A DNA stretch of 56,506 nucleotides. Origin: an uncultured Lachnospiraceae bacterium (GTDB lineage: Bacteria > Bacillota_A > Clostridia > Lachnospirales > Lachnospiraceae). Shown here piece after piece: positions 36,112 to 44,448 of this stretch (position 1 is its first letter; the number at the start of each line of letters is the position of its first letter). Made by a program: the position numbers and the translations under genes. The DNA is taken from NCBI GenBank assembly GCA_947564305.1, contig CANOBT010000020.1, forward strand, positions 1 through 56,506. The letters run 5' to 3'. Under the pieces are notes generated by a model, which made no database searches, was not told where the DNA came from, and saw only the letters and a list, made by a program, of their open reading frames with translations.

Positions 36112-37641
36112 CTAATACCCCAGTCCGCGGTCAACTACCGTTCCATCCGCGCCATTGATGGTTAAAAGGCTTTGACGGTCACCGCCGATGGTATAATCAT
36201 AAGGCTCACCCTCATATCCCACGTTTACATGTATATCTCCATCTCCAAAGAAGTCCCACACAGGGACCAACAGACCGTGAGAGTTGTCAGCGCTGGGCTC
36301 ATAGATTCTCATGTACCCAAGCGTAACATCGGAGACATTCACCTTGATGCTGCCGGAGTCTGTAAAGCTTGAATATTTGATGGAAGCCATTTCTTCAAAG
36401 ATGTCCGCAATTTCGGGGAAAGAGAGCAGCTCCGTATTGCTGACCTGTTCCTCCTCAATCTGGTAAAGGTTCAGAATTTCGGCCTGTTGGAGTCCATCCT
36501 GATTCACATAAAAAGTGATATTTTCATAGAGCCAGGGTATGATGGTGCTTTCCATAGATTCCACTCCACCGCCCGGCACCATCTCATCTGTAATCGGAAA
36601 TCCATCCACATCCCTCGTATAGCTGACCATGTAACCAGCATTACAATAAATGGGGGTGTCATTTAAGTATGCAAGGCTGTCATCACCGGATGCACACAGG
36701 ACTAAGGAAGTGCTCTTTGCGGAAAAATTGGAAAGCCCCAGCTTTTCCATATATTGGTCTGCGATTTCAATGGCTTCTTCCGGGGTAATCCCAGCTATTT
36801 CCGCTGCTTTTTCCCTGGAAGGCCGGTTGGAGCCGCTGAGGTCTATCGTATCGTCATAAAAAAAACTAACCTCCCAATGTGGCAGTACGGAGTTTTTGGG
36901 TTCCATCCGGCTGATTCGGATATCCATAGGAGAGGCTTCGGTCGTTCTAATACGATAATGGTAAACCGCATCATCTAATTCCACAGCCCCGGTGAAATAA
37001 CCGCCGGCAAAGTCCGCATACTCCTCCTGCATGCCAAAACCGGGGGTAATCTCCGTCTTTGCCGGTTCCTCCGGCGCTTCATTATAAATCTGTTCCCAGG
37101 AGGCGATATCCTCCTGCAGATTGTAATATTGCTCCGGGTTTTCCATCCCCTGTTCTCTGGCGGCTCCGATAAGATTATAAGGGTCCAGGTTGCCTTCGGC
37201 CTGATAAGCCTTCAACTCATTTAAGCGTTCCAGGGCTTCTGCCTTGCTCTTCTGAAAATACTTTTCACCGTCATAGATTGTTGCATCCCCGAAAAAGGCT
37301 TTGGTAACCTGGGAAATCCATTCGTCATCCAGTGGCTTCTGGCCGACCTTATATATCGGAACCTGCGCCACATCCGGTACAAATATATCTGCCTGGCAGG
37401 AAAGTTGAAAATTTCCGTCATTGCTTGTCTGGGAAGCCTCGTATCGTTCCGGAATCTGCAGTCTTTTTGACAGCTCGTTGCTTCCGTCTTCCCGCGCGGC
37501 ATCCGCCTCCTTATAGCTGTCTGTGCTCTGCGCGCCTTTTTCGCGCACAATGGGTTTTTCCGGTGTTTTTTCGCATCCGGTAACCAGGCCGGACAATAAT
37601 ACGCCGCAGAGCAGGAAAGAGAGAAATTGTTTTTGTTTCAT
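36112..37641 (-). CDS. lipoprotein, DUF6034-like
   Basis: The 509-residue protein has a signal peptide with lipobox LVTGC (C23), followed by a large extracytoplasmic region without further membrane segments. It resembles DUF6034 lipoproteins of Firmicutes in overall layout, but the match is from memory and should be checked. It is the first gene of the six-gene ABC group. ATG follows CGGAGG. It may be the substrate-facing or sensory component. Confidence 0.7.
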   Translation of the reverse strand: MKQKQFLSFLLCGVLLSGLVTGCEKTPEKPIVREKGAQSTDSYKEADAAREDGSNELSKRLQIPERYEASQTSNDGNFQLSCQADIFVPDVAQVPIYKVGQKPLDDEWISQVTKAFFGDATIYDGEKYFQKSKAEALERLNELKAYQAEGNLDPYNLIGAAREQGMENPEQYYNLQEDIASWEQIYNEAPEEPAKTEITPGFGMQEEYADFAGGYFTGAVELDDAVYHYRIRTTEASPMDIRISRMEPKNSVLPHWEVSFFYDDTIDLSGSNRPSREKAAEIAGITPEEAIEIADQYMEKLGLSNFSAKSTSLVLCASGDDSLAYLNDTPIYCNAGYMVSYTRDVDGFPITDEMVPGGGVESMESTIIPWLYENITFYVNQDGLQQAEILNLYQIEEEQVSNTELLSFPEIADIFEEMASIKYSSFTDSGSIKVNVSDVTLGYMRIYEPSADNSHGLLVPVWDFFGDGDIHVNVGYEGEPYDYTIGGDRQSLLTINGADGTVVDRGLGY

Positions 37642-37680
37642 ATGTATGGAATCCTCCGATCTAAAAATAATATTCTGGAT

Positions 37681-37722
37681 AAAAAAATAGGAAACGCCAT
37701 GGATTTCTGTCGTTTCCTATAG
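37681..37722 (-). terminator. terminator of the AAA-ATPase gene
   Basis: On the minus strand ATAGGAAACG pairs with CGTTTCCTAT and a seven-T run follows (37687-37681). It lies between the ATPase-like gene at 37790 and the lipoprotein start. Confidence 0.75.
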
Positions 37723-37739
37723 TATACAAAATGTGATGT

Positions 37740-37774
37740 AATCAAGTCATCACCGAAATGTAACCAAAATGTAA
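37740..37774 (-). promoter_or_regulatory. tandem 11-bp repeats before the ABC operon
   Basis: On the minus strand TTACATTTTGG and TTACATTTCGG stand head to tail (37774-37753), followed by a possible -35 TTGATT (37745-37740). An 11-base period is typical for OmpR-family regulators. The -10 is uncertain (TATAGG with 18 or TACTAT with 15 bases), and the transcript would then run through the hairpin at 37681-37720. Confidence 0.4.
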
Positions 37775-37789
37775 ATACCGCTTTTTATG

Positions 37790-39490
37790 CTATTCCTTGC
37801 TATACATTACTTTACATGTTTTTTTATAACATGCAATCCCGAACTTATGGATTGTCTGCATTCCTTCCTGTTTAAGTGCAGTTACATACCCCTCATCCTC
37901 AATCTGTTTTATCGCCTTATGGCATGCAAAATCAAATGCTCCGTCTTCTGCATATTTCACTTCAATGACACATCCAATTTTTTCTGTCGGAATCGTAATC
38001 TTGATATCAGTATATCCTTTGCCTGATTCTGCATTGGATTTTACAATCCATCTTCCTTCTGCTTTCAACAATCCAAACAATATTCCATGATAATAGTTTT
38101 CATTCATTGGCTTCTTTACAAATGTATCCCGAATGCTTATAGAATCTACCATAAACTCATTCAAAACCATTTCAACTATCTCGGCTTCCCCATCTCTGAT
38201 GGCCATGCAGAACTTATTCCAGTTAGCTGTATCACTGATTATTTTTATTTTAAACCATGAACGAATTTTCTTTTCGTAAATTCCCAACACTTCCTTATTT
38301 GGGATAATCAGTCGGTGATATCCTCCATCTGCCTCTCCTATATCCGTCAAATAACCGGTAGAAAAAAGCACGCTCCATAAATATGTCTGGCGAATATCTA
38401 TATCCTTGCTGTCAAAATCTGTGTATGTCAACTCTGGAATTAACTGCTTTTCCACATACTCGCCAGAAATCAATGCTTCAATCTCTGCTTTTGTTGTTTC
38501 TGTAGCTTCCTCCAAAATATCCTGGACAATGGCATTGCTGCTGCTGTTTTCCCAATGCGATTCCATTACTGCGTCTTTCTTTAATCTCAGTTTATCGCAC
38601 TGATTGATCACATCCCAAGGGCAATATACGTCAACTGCTCCAAAATGATATCCATCATACCACTCTTTTACATCAGAAAAGCGGTCTTCTACTCCATAAT
38701 ATTCCAACATTGCTCTGACTTCATTATCTGTGAATCCGAAATATTCAGCGCATTCAACATCAGAAATGCTGCGAATCTTAAAATTATTCAATCCCGTAAA
38801 AATACTTTCTTTGGCAATACGCAGACATCCGGTAATAACAGCAAATTCAAGGTTCTTGTTTGTTTTGAGTGCCTGGCTGAACAGAGACCGAATAAAATGT
38901 ACCATCTGAGGATAAAAATGGTTTTGATATGCTTTATCCAAAGGAACGTCATATTCATCTATTAAGATGATTACACCGCTTCCATAATGTTTGTTCAACA
39001 TTTCCGAAAGGAGTCTGATACTTTCCTGCTGTACATCCTCGTCCAGATATTTTGCATACAGTTCCCGCAATGATTCCTTATCTATTTCTGTAAGTTTATC
39101 GCTCTCCAATAAATATTGATGCCTGCGTGCTTCCGTTCTGATTACTCTAGACATCATCTTTAATGCATCATTGTAAGATGCCCCGCTTACATCTTTCAAG
39201 CTGATTACGATCACAGGATATTTTCCCATATGCTGTTCACATAATTCGGTCTCTTTTGCAATTTCCAGGCCTTGAAATAACGCGAAATCAGCCCCTATTT
39301 CAAAAAATGATTTGAGCATATCTAAATTCAGGCTTTTTCCAAAGCGGCGCGGTCTTGTAAAGAGATTTACGCTTCCGCGGTTTTTTAACAGATCGGCAAT
39401 GAATCTTGTTTTGTCTACATAGTAAAAGCCTTTTGCTCTGATATTGCCAAAAAATTCCTCGCCTATGGGAAGTTTCTTCATCTCTGCCAC
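37790..39490 (-). CDS. AAA-ATPase-like / PD-(D/E)XK nuclease family protein
   Basis: The 566-residue protein belongs to the widespread family with an N-terminal AAA-ATPase_like domain (YVDKTRFIADLL, then P-loop-like TRPRRFGKSLNLDML, and VIILIDEYDVPLD) and a C-terminal DUF1703/PD-(D/E)XK domain (TDIKITIPTEKIGCVIEVKY, with core E-x-K). The GTG start at 39490 is chosen because AGGAGG lies nine bases upstream. These genes are often multicopy and mobile-like in gut Firmicutes and Bacteroidetes; their role is not settled. Confidence 0.88.
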   Translation of the reverse strand: MAEMKKLPIGEEFFGNIRAKGFYYVDKTRFIADLLKNRGSVNLFTRPRRFGKSLNLDMLKSFFEIGADFALFQGLEIAKETELCEQHMGKYPVIVISLKDVSGASYNDALKMMSRVIRTEARRHQYLLESDKLTEIDKESLRELYAKYLDEDVQQESIRLLSEMLNKHYGSGVIILIDEYDVPLDKAYQNHFYPQMVHFIRSLFSQALKTNKNLEFAVITGCLRIAKESIFTGLNNFKIRSISDVECAEYFGFTDNEVRAMLEYYGVEDRFSDVKEWYDGYHFGAVDVYCPWDVINQCDKLRLKKDAVMESHWENSSSNAIVQDILEEATETTKAEIEALISGEYVEKQLIPELTYTDFDSKDIDIRQTYLWSVLFSTGYLTDIGEADGGYHRLIIPNKEVLGIYEKKIRSWFKIKIISDTANWNKFCMAIRDGEAEIVEMVLNEFMVDSISIRDTFVKKPMNENYYHGILFGLLKAEGRWIVKSNAESGKGYTDIKITIPTEKIGCVIEVKYAEDGAFDFACHKAIKQIEDEGYVTALKQEGMQTIHKFGIACYKKTCKVMYSKE

Positions 39491-39669
39491 GCTACCGCAC
39501 CTCCTATGAAATATTTTCTCAATCATTTTTATTCTAATTTTGCTTGTAAAAAAGATATCTCTTTTTTGAAATTATACGCTACCTCGATAAAATTCTCAAC
39601 CTGCTATATTGGCGTGTTTGTGTCTAAAATCATTCCTATATCTTAATCAATACCTCAAACTGCGGTCTC

Positions 39670-40497
39670 TCACCCTTCCCCGTGAAACTCCTTCCGATAT
39701 TCACTGGGACTCACCCCCATCTTCTGATGAAAAATTCTCGAAAAGTATAAAGGGTCTATATAGCTTACGGAATGTGCGACCACACGGACGGATAAATCGG
39801 TCGTCCTCAGGAGGATACAAGCCTGGCGAATCCTGTAATCCAACAGATAACTCTGAATGGAAGCACCGGTAAAAGATTTAAAAATCCGGTGTAGGTAGGA
39901 GCGGTTGATATTTACATAATCCGCAATATCCTGAATGGTGATGGGGTCGCAGTAGTGGTCTTCAATATATTTCAGGGCCGTCTCCACATGGTCCGATTTC
40001 TTTTCGCTGACAGCGAATTGCTGATTGGGGAATTTGCAGGATAAAAGGAAAAGATATTCATACATAATGCTGTTCAAGATTAAGTCACGGTTTTGGGCGC
40101 ACTTGTCCGCCTCCGCCATTTTTTCATGACAGCGCTTTAACTGCTCATCCTGTCCATAGTGGATTACCAGGTTTTCCAAAAAAGAAGTACGCTCCAGATA
40201 GCCCTTTACCTTAATGCCCTGCATTCCAATCCATGTATAGCTCCAGGGCTCGTTCATGTCCGCCTCATAGTAAATCAGTTCACCGGGGCAGATGAGAAAG
40301 GCATCCCCCTCCTTCAAGCGAAATAATTTCCCTCGTGCCTTATAAATACCCGCGCCGCTCAAAATATAGTGGATGAGGTAGCCATTGCGCAATATGGGGC
40401 CATAGCTGTGTCCGGGAGCGCAGTTCTCATAGCCGCAGGTGTAGATCATGGCGTCAATATTTTTATAAAAGTCGTTCGAAAAAATATAATCCAGCAT
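39670..40497 (-). CDS. AraC family transcriptional regulator
   Basis: The 275-residue protein has an N-terminal cupin ligand-binding domain (GDAFLICPGELIYYEAD) and two C-terminal helix-turn-helices (ITIQDIADYVNINRSYLHRI and VRVVAHSVSYIDPLYFSRIF). The layout is that of sugar-responsive regulators such as MsmR or RhaR. It is divergent from the toxin locus and the PTS cassette, which it could control; this is inference. Confidence 0.88.
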   Translation of the reverse strand: MLDYIFSNDFYKNIDAMIYTCGYENCAPGHSYGPILRNGYLIHYILSGAGIYKARGKLFRLKEGDAFLICPGELIYYEADMNEPWSYTWIGMQGIKVKGYLERTSFLENLVIHYGQDEQLKRCHEKMAEADKCAQNRDLILNSIMYEYLFLLSCKFPNQQFAVSEKKSDHVETALKYIEDHYCDPITIQDIADYVNINRSYLHRIFKSFTGASIQSYLLDYRIRQACILLRTTDLSVRVVAHSVSYIDPLYFSRIFHQKMGVSPSEYRKEFHGEG

Positions 40498-40575
40498 GGG
40501 GTTGTCCTTTCTCTGTTTTTTTATGCGTTTATCTTTATCTAGTCAAAAAGGATAGAAGTATATCAATTCATATAT

Positions 40576-40581
40576 TATAAT
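40576..40581 (+). promoter_or_regulatory. candidate -10 of the toxin RNA
   Basis: A perfect TATAAT lies 47 bases before the toxin ATG. No good -35 is visible at 16-18 bases. Just before the start codon a hairpin CCCG-GCAA-CGGG (40603-40614) with a GNRA-type loop directly abuts AGGAGG (40615-40620) and could limit translation. Confidence 0.4.
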
Positions 40582-40627
40582 TTATGTGTTGTCCAACCTA
40601 CACCCGGCAACGGGAGGAGGTGTTCTT

Positions 40628-40726
40628 ATGGAAGTCGTCATTACTTTTTTAGTGACTGTCGCAGCAGATGTGGTTTGCCTCCTCATCAGCAAATGGCTAG
40701 ACAGGCACGATAAGGACAGCGAATAG
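40628..40726 (+). CDS. Fst-like type I toxin peptide (32 aa)
   Basis: The 32-residue peptide has a hydrophobic helix (VVITFLVTVAADVVCLLI) followed by a K-W-L-D-R and a charged tail ending DKDSE, the layout of Fst/Ldr-type membrane toxins. AGGAGG lies seven bases before ATG and is flanked by a small hairpin. The 5' end of the gene holds one copy of a 15-mer that recurs beyond the downstream terminator, where an antisense RNA promoter is seen. The peptide would depolarise or stress the membrane when not silenced. Family membership is by pattern, not by alignment. Confidence 0.65.
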   Translation: MEVVITFLVTVAADVVCLLISKWLDRHDKDSE

Positions 40727-40834
40727 CCTAGTGTGTGCTTGGACACTATAAAAGACAAGAAGAATCCCCGAATTGTGCTGCAACACGATTCGGGGATTCG
40801 TTCTTTTGTCCAAATGGACTCGTCATTACTTTTT
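40635..40834. repeat. 15-bp direct repeats DRa/DRb of the toxin locus
   Basis: TCGTCATTACTTTTT occurs at 40635-40649 (toxin codons 3-8) and at 40820-40834 (outside the terminator), same orientation and identical. An RNA transcribed leftwards through the second copy would be complementary to the first copy in the toxin mRNA, as in the par locus of pAD1. Confidence 0.7.
40762..40803. terminator. bidirectional terminator of the toxin locus
   Basis: GAATCCCCGAATTGTG (40762-40777) pairs with CACGATTCGGGGATTC (40784-40799), 15 of 16 Watson-Crick plus one G-T. GTTCTTTTG follows on plus and CTTCTTGTCTTTT on minus, so it can end both the toxin mRNA and an antisense RNA. Confidence 0.8.
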
Positions 40835-40840
40835 GCCTAA
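40762..40840 (-). ncRNA. predicted antisense antitoxin RNA
   Basis: A leftward RNA from the promoter at 40846-40874 would start near 40840, pass the second 15-mer and end at the bidirectional terminator, about 75-80 bases. It would pair with the toxin mRNA both at the 15-mer near the start codon and at the terminator stem-loop, the RNA II arrangement of Fst/par systems. Existence and size are predictions. Confidence 0.55.
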
Positions 40841-40845
40841 ACGGC

Positions 40846-40874
40846 ATTATAGCATATGCAGATTTTAATTGCAA
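40846..40874 (-). promoter_or_regulatory. antisense RNA promoter
   Basis: On the minus strand TTGCAA (40874-40869) and a perfect TATAAT (40851-40846) are spaced by exactly 17 bases. No protein gene lies within reach downstream on this strand, which supports a small RNA. Between here and the PTS gene at 41139 I see only AT-rich sequence and the palindrome at 41075. Confidence 0.65.
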
Positions 40875-41074
40875 GATACAAATTTTTCACAAAATAAAAT
40901 TTCTCCTTATCTACTATCAATCAAGATTGAATAGTCATAAACTTGAATGTGTAAGTCACATAACTCCATATACATTATATGATATCCGTTTATAATAATA
41001 TACACAAGAGGCAAAAGAAAAAGAGAAAAGGAAATTTCATGAACCGGCTGCTGCGCTGTAAACAGTAGTCAACA

Positions 41075-41086
41075 CTGTGGCCACAG
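41075..41086. promoter_or_regulatory. 12-bp palindrome upstream of the PTS gene
   Basis: CTGTGGCCACAG is a perfect palindrome 53 bases before the PTS start, in a region with a possible TATAAT at 40991. It may be an operator; no regulator can be named. Confidence 0.3.
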
Positions 41087-41138
41087 GGATTAAGTAGTAT
41101 AGCCTCTGTAATAGAAAATAATAGTGGAGGAGCATGGA

Positions 41139-43115
41139 ATGGATGCGAAGAAGCGACAGAGATATGAAAAAATATCCATAGAGCTTACCAGGCTGGTTGG
41201 CGGAAAAGAGAACATTCAGGGAGTAGCCCATTGTGCAACTCGTCTGAGGATTGTCTTAAAAGACAATGACCAGGCGGATTTGAAAGCAATCGAGGATGTG
41301 GACCTTGCAAAAGGCGTGTTTGTGGCCGGAGACCAGGTACAGATTATATTCGGTGCAGGCCTGGTCAATGATGTGTACGAAGTGTTTGCAGAACATAATA
41401 ACATGAAAAACATGAGCCTGAGCGATTTGAAGACTGTGGCGAATAAGAAAATGAATCCTCTTCAGCGGATTATCAAGGCGCTGTCTGACGTATTTGTAGA
41501 CATCATGCCGGGAATCCTTGCAGCCGCACTTCTCACCGGTCTGTCAGGCGTACTGGGAAATCTGGAGTTTGTAAAGGCAAATGAAACTTTGTATGGAATT
41601 AACCGATTGATCAATATCTCGTCGGGAGCAATTTTTGGATTTCTGCCTCTGGCTGTAGCGTACAGTGCATGTAAGCGGTTCGGCGGAAGACCCATTCTGG
41701 GAATTGTTATGGGCTGTATCATGTTGAGCAACAGTCTGGCTGATGCCTATGCGGCAGCGCAGGGAACGGTGGAGGTCACAACATTACATATTTTTGGTTT
41801 GGGAGTGGACCTGGTAGGTTTTCAGGGAGGTATCATTGTTGCATTGCTGATGGGATTTGTAACAGCGAAGTTGGATATCTTTTTTGAGAAAAAAGTACCC
41901 GAAGTGATACGGCTTTTGCTTTCACCGCTTTTGACGACTCTGGTGGGCGCTATCCTCTTATTTACCATCATTGGTCCTGCAGGACGAGGGCTTTCCAGCG
42001 GAATCACCAATGCACTGGTTTGGATGACTCAGAATCTGGGTGTATTGGGATATGCCGTATTCTCAGGATTACAGCAGTTGGTGGTGATCACCGGTCTGCA
42101 CCATATTTTCGGGGCAATCGAAGCACAGCTTTTGGCGGATACGGGCAGAAACTTTATCAATCCGTTGATGTCTGTGGCAATTATCGCGCAGGGCGGCGCA
42201 GTCTTAGCTTATCTGGCAATGCATAGAAAAAATGTGAAGGTTCGGGAGCTTTGTATTCCAAGTTTCATTTCCGTTTTATTCGGAATTACAGAACCGGCTT
42301 TGTTTGGTATTAACCTGCGGTATCGCTTTCCGATTATCGGCGGATGTATCGGCGGGGCTTTAGGCGGAATCGTGGTCTATTTTACAGACCTTGCGGCGCT
42401 TGGATTTGGGACGACGGTTGTCCCTGGAATCGCACTTGCAGACCCCACAGGAAACGGGTATATTAATTATATTATTGCACATGCGGTTGCAATTACAGGA
42501 GGATTTATTATGACTCTGGTCTTGGGAAGATTTATGGACCAGGTTCCGGCGGAAGCAGTGGCGGAAACGAAGAAAGATGCCGTTGCTGATGGAACAGAAA
42601 ATTTCGGAACAGAAGATGACGGGATGCAGGAAGAGGATTCGGCAGAACCAGAAGTTCCGGAGGAAGAAATCTTTTTCGGATACGCAAAAGGACGGCAGAT
42701 TCCGATGGAAGATGTAAAAGACGAAACTTTTGCAAATAAAGTATTAGGCGACGGTGCTGCAGTGATTCCGGATGAAGGAAAAGTGTATGCACCTGCGGAC
42801 GGTACAATCCTCAGTGTTTTTGACACAAAACATGCGGTTTGCTTTGCAAGCAAGTTTGGCACAGAGATTTTGATTCATATCGGAGTCGATACGGTAAATC
42901 TTCAAGGAAAATATTTCACGGCTCATGTGAAGGATGGAGATACGGTGAAGAAAGGACAGCTTATGATTGAATTTGACAAAGAGCAGATTCAGAAAGCGGG
43001 CTATGACACCACGATTCCGATGATTTTTACAGACTTGCCGGAGGATAGAAGTCTGGAAATATCCGAACCTGGCAGCATGACAGTGGATAAGGCGGCTGCA
43101 GTGCTTCGTAAGTAA
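41139..43115 (+). CDS. PTS EIIBCA transporter, glucose/beta-glucoside family
   Basis: The 658-residue protein carries EIIB (residues 8-85, phospho-cysteine C32 in GVAHCATRLRI), a multi-span EIIC (about 105-460), a charged linker, and EIIA (about 510-655, phospho-histidine H580 in EILIHIGVDTV). B-C-A order is that of BglF/BglP-like permeases. It imports and phosphorylates a sugar. ATG at 41139 follows GGAGG by eight bases. Sugar identity is unclear; no glycosidase is adjacent. It heads a cassette with its own HPr and EI. Confidence 0.92.
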   Translation: MDAKKRQRYEKISIELTRLVGGKENIQGVAHCATRLRIVLKDNDQADLKAIEDVDLAKGVFVAGDQVQIIFGAGLVNDVYEVFAEHNNMKNMSLSDLKTVANKKMNPLQRIIKALSDVFVDIMPGILAAALLTGLSGVLGNLEFVKANETLYGINRLINISSGAIFGFLPLAVAYSACKRFGGRPILGIVMGCIMLSNSLADAYAAAQGTVEVTTLHIFGLGVDLVGFQGGIIVALLMGFVTAKLDIFFEKKVPEVIRLLLSPLLTTLVGAILLFTIIGPAGRGLSSGITNALVWMTQNLGVLGYAVFSGLQQLVVITGLHHIFGAIEAQLLADTGRNFINPLMSVAIIAQGGAVLAYLAMHRKNVKVRELCIPSFISVLFGITEPALFGINLRYRFPIIGGCIGGALGGIVVYFTDLAALGFGTTVVPGIALADPTGNGYINYIIAHAVAITGGFIMTLVLGRFMDQVPAEAVAETKKDAVADGTENFGTEDDGMQEEDSAEPEVPEEEIFFGYAKGRQIPMEDVKDETFANKVLGDGAAVIPDEGKVYAPADGTILSVFDTKHAVCFASKFGTEILIHIGVDTVNLQGKYFTAHVKDGDTVKKGQLMIEFDKEQIQKAGYDTTIPMIFTDLPEDRSLEISEPGSMTVDKAAAVLRK

Positions 43116-43153
43116 GTATAGTAAAGCATCGTATGAAAAAAACATACGGCAAA

Positions 43154-43190
43154 CAGGCAATTACTTGCGTTGCAAGTGATTACAAAGGGG
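43154..43190 (+). repeat. hairpin repeat with TTACAAA tail, copy 4
   Basis: CAGGCA leads into AATTACTTGC-GTT-GCAAGTGATT (nine of ten bases pair, plus one G-T), then ACAAAGGGG, which merges with the ribosome binding site of the HAD gene. The layout matches copy 1 at 21014. Confidence 0.5.
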
Positions 43191-43197
43191 AACAAGT

Positions 43198-44031
43198 ATG
43201 GACAGGAAATTGATTTTTTTGGATATTGATGGAACTTTGGTTTCCGCAATGGCAGCGCCTTCCGCCCATGCGGTTGAGGCGGTGCAGGGCGCAAGGGCAA
43301 ACGGGCACAAAGTATTCTTATGCACAGGAAGGAATATGCCGATTATCGGAGATGATATCCTGGATGTGGGATTTGACGGCGTGATTGCCAGCGCCGGGAG
43401 CCATGTGGAAATAGACGGCGAGGTGCTTTTTGACAAGATTCTTCCGGAAGAAACGATACAGGAATGTCTCTCAGTCTTTCATTCTCATGGAATGTACTGC
43501 AGGATTGAGACGCCGGAAGGGATTTACACGGACCCACAGATGGAAGCCTTGCTCAAGACTGCAAAGCCGGATAAGACAAATTCAGAGTTAATCCGTATGC
43601 AGAAAGAGATAGAAGCAGGTATCGCCATTTCGCCCTATGAAAAGTATCCCTGTCAGGGAGCATATAAAATCTGTTTTACAAGCAAGGATTTAGAGTCTAT
43701 TGAAAAGACGAAGAAGCATTTGCAGGACAGATTTGCATATGCGGTGCATCCTTATGCCAACAGCAGCGCCTGCTACAACGGAGAAATTATTCCTAAAGGG
43801 GTCGATAAGGGCAAAGGTATGGAAATCGTGTGCCGATACTATGAGGAACATCTGCAAAATACCGTGGCTTTTGGCGACAGTATGAATGACTATGAGATGA
43901 TGGCGGCAGCAGGCACAAGCGTTGCCATGGGAAATGCATGTGAAGAGCTGAAACAGATTGCGGACGTTGTCTGCGGTAATGTCTGGGAGGATGGGATATA
44001 TTACGAGTTCCAGAGGATGGGGCTGATATGA
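43198..44031 (+). CDS. HAD-IIB (Cof-type) sugar phosphatase
   Basis: The 277-residue protein has HAD motif I LDIDGTLV (residues 8-15), the early TGRN motif, a cap domain in the middle, lysine motif KGVDKGKGME and motif IV FGDSMNDYEM. Cof-type enzymes hydrolyse sugar phosphates or phosphorylated cofactors. Within the PTS cassette it may dephosphorylate the imported sugar or relieve sugar-phosphate stress. Confidence 0.9.
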   Translation: MDRKLIFLDIDGTLVSAMAAPSAHAVEAVQGARANGHKVFLCTGRNMPIIGDDILDVGFDGVIASAGSHVEIDGEVLFDKILPEETIQECLSVFHSHGMYCRIETPEGIYTDPQMEALLKTAKPDKTNSELIRMQKEIEAGIAISPYEKYPCQGAYKICFTSKDLESIEKTKKHLQDRFAYAVHPYANSSACYNGEIIPKGVDKGKGMEIVCRYYEEHLQNTVAFGDSMNDYEMMAAAGTSVAMGNACEELKQIADVVCGNVWEDGIYYEFQRMGLI

Positions 44032-44060
44032 TTATAAAAGAAAGGAAAAGGTGAAGAAAG

Positions 44061-44318
44061 ATGAAAAATTTTAGTTACACAGTGAAGGATGAAGTAGGGA
44101 TTCATGCAAGACCGGCCGGAATGTTGGTGAAAGAGGCAAAAAAATATGCCAGCAAGATTGTGTTGTTAAAGGACGGAAAGACAGCAGAGGCAGGGAAACT
44201 GATGGCTGTCATGAGCCTGGGTGTAAAATGCGGACAGACCGTGGAGGTTGAGATTACCGGAGACGACGAAGAAACCGCATATGAGGCGATGAAGGAATTT
44301 TTTGAGAAAAATCTGTAA
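44061..44318 (+). CDS. HPr phosphocarrier protein with Lys at position 46
   Basis: The 85-residue protein has phospho-histidine H15 in GIHARPAGML and the helix region GKLMAVMSLGVK. In canonical Firmicute HPr this segment reads KSIMGVMSLG with regulatory S46; here position 46 is K. It can take the EI phosphate on H15 but should not be a substrate for HPr kinase nor form the CcpA corepressor. AAAGGTG precedes the start. It passes phosphate from the EI encoded at 44449 to the EIIA domain of the 41139 permease. Confidence 0.92.
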   Translation: MKNFSYTVKDEVGIHARPAGMLVKEAKKYASKIVLLKDGKTAEAGKLMAVMSLGVKCGQTVEVEITGDDEETAYEAMKEFFEKNL

Positions 44319-44353
44319 AAAGAATGCGGCTCATTGTTAGTCAAACCATACTG

Positions 44354-44410
44354 GACAGCCAGGCAATTTGTCTGGCTGTGCCTGTGTAAAAAAGGATAGG
44401 AACGCTTTCA
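44354..44410 (+). promoter_or_regulatory. intercistronic hairpin and cre-like site before EI
   Basis: ACAGCCAG (44354-44361) pairs with CTGGCTGT (44372-44379) with no T-run, so it may set relative HPr/EI levels. TAGGAACGCTTTCA (44397-44410), read on the other strand, agrees with the cre consensus at 12 of 14 positions. Confidence 0.35.
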
Positions 44411-44448
44411 GAAAAGGATTTTTTAATTTGGCAGGGAGGTAAAGAAGC

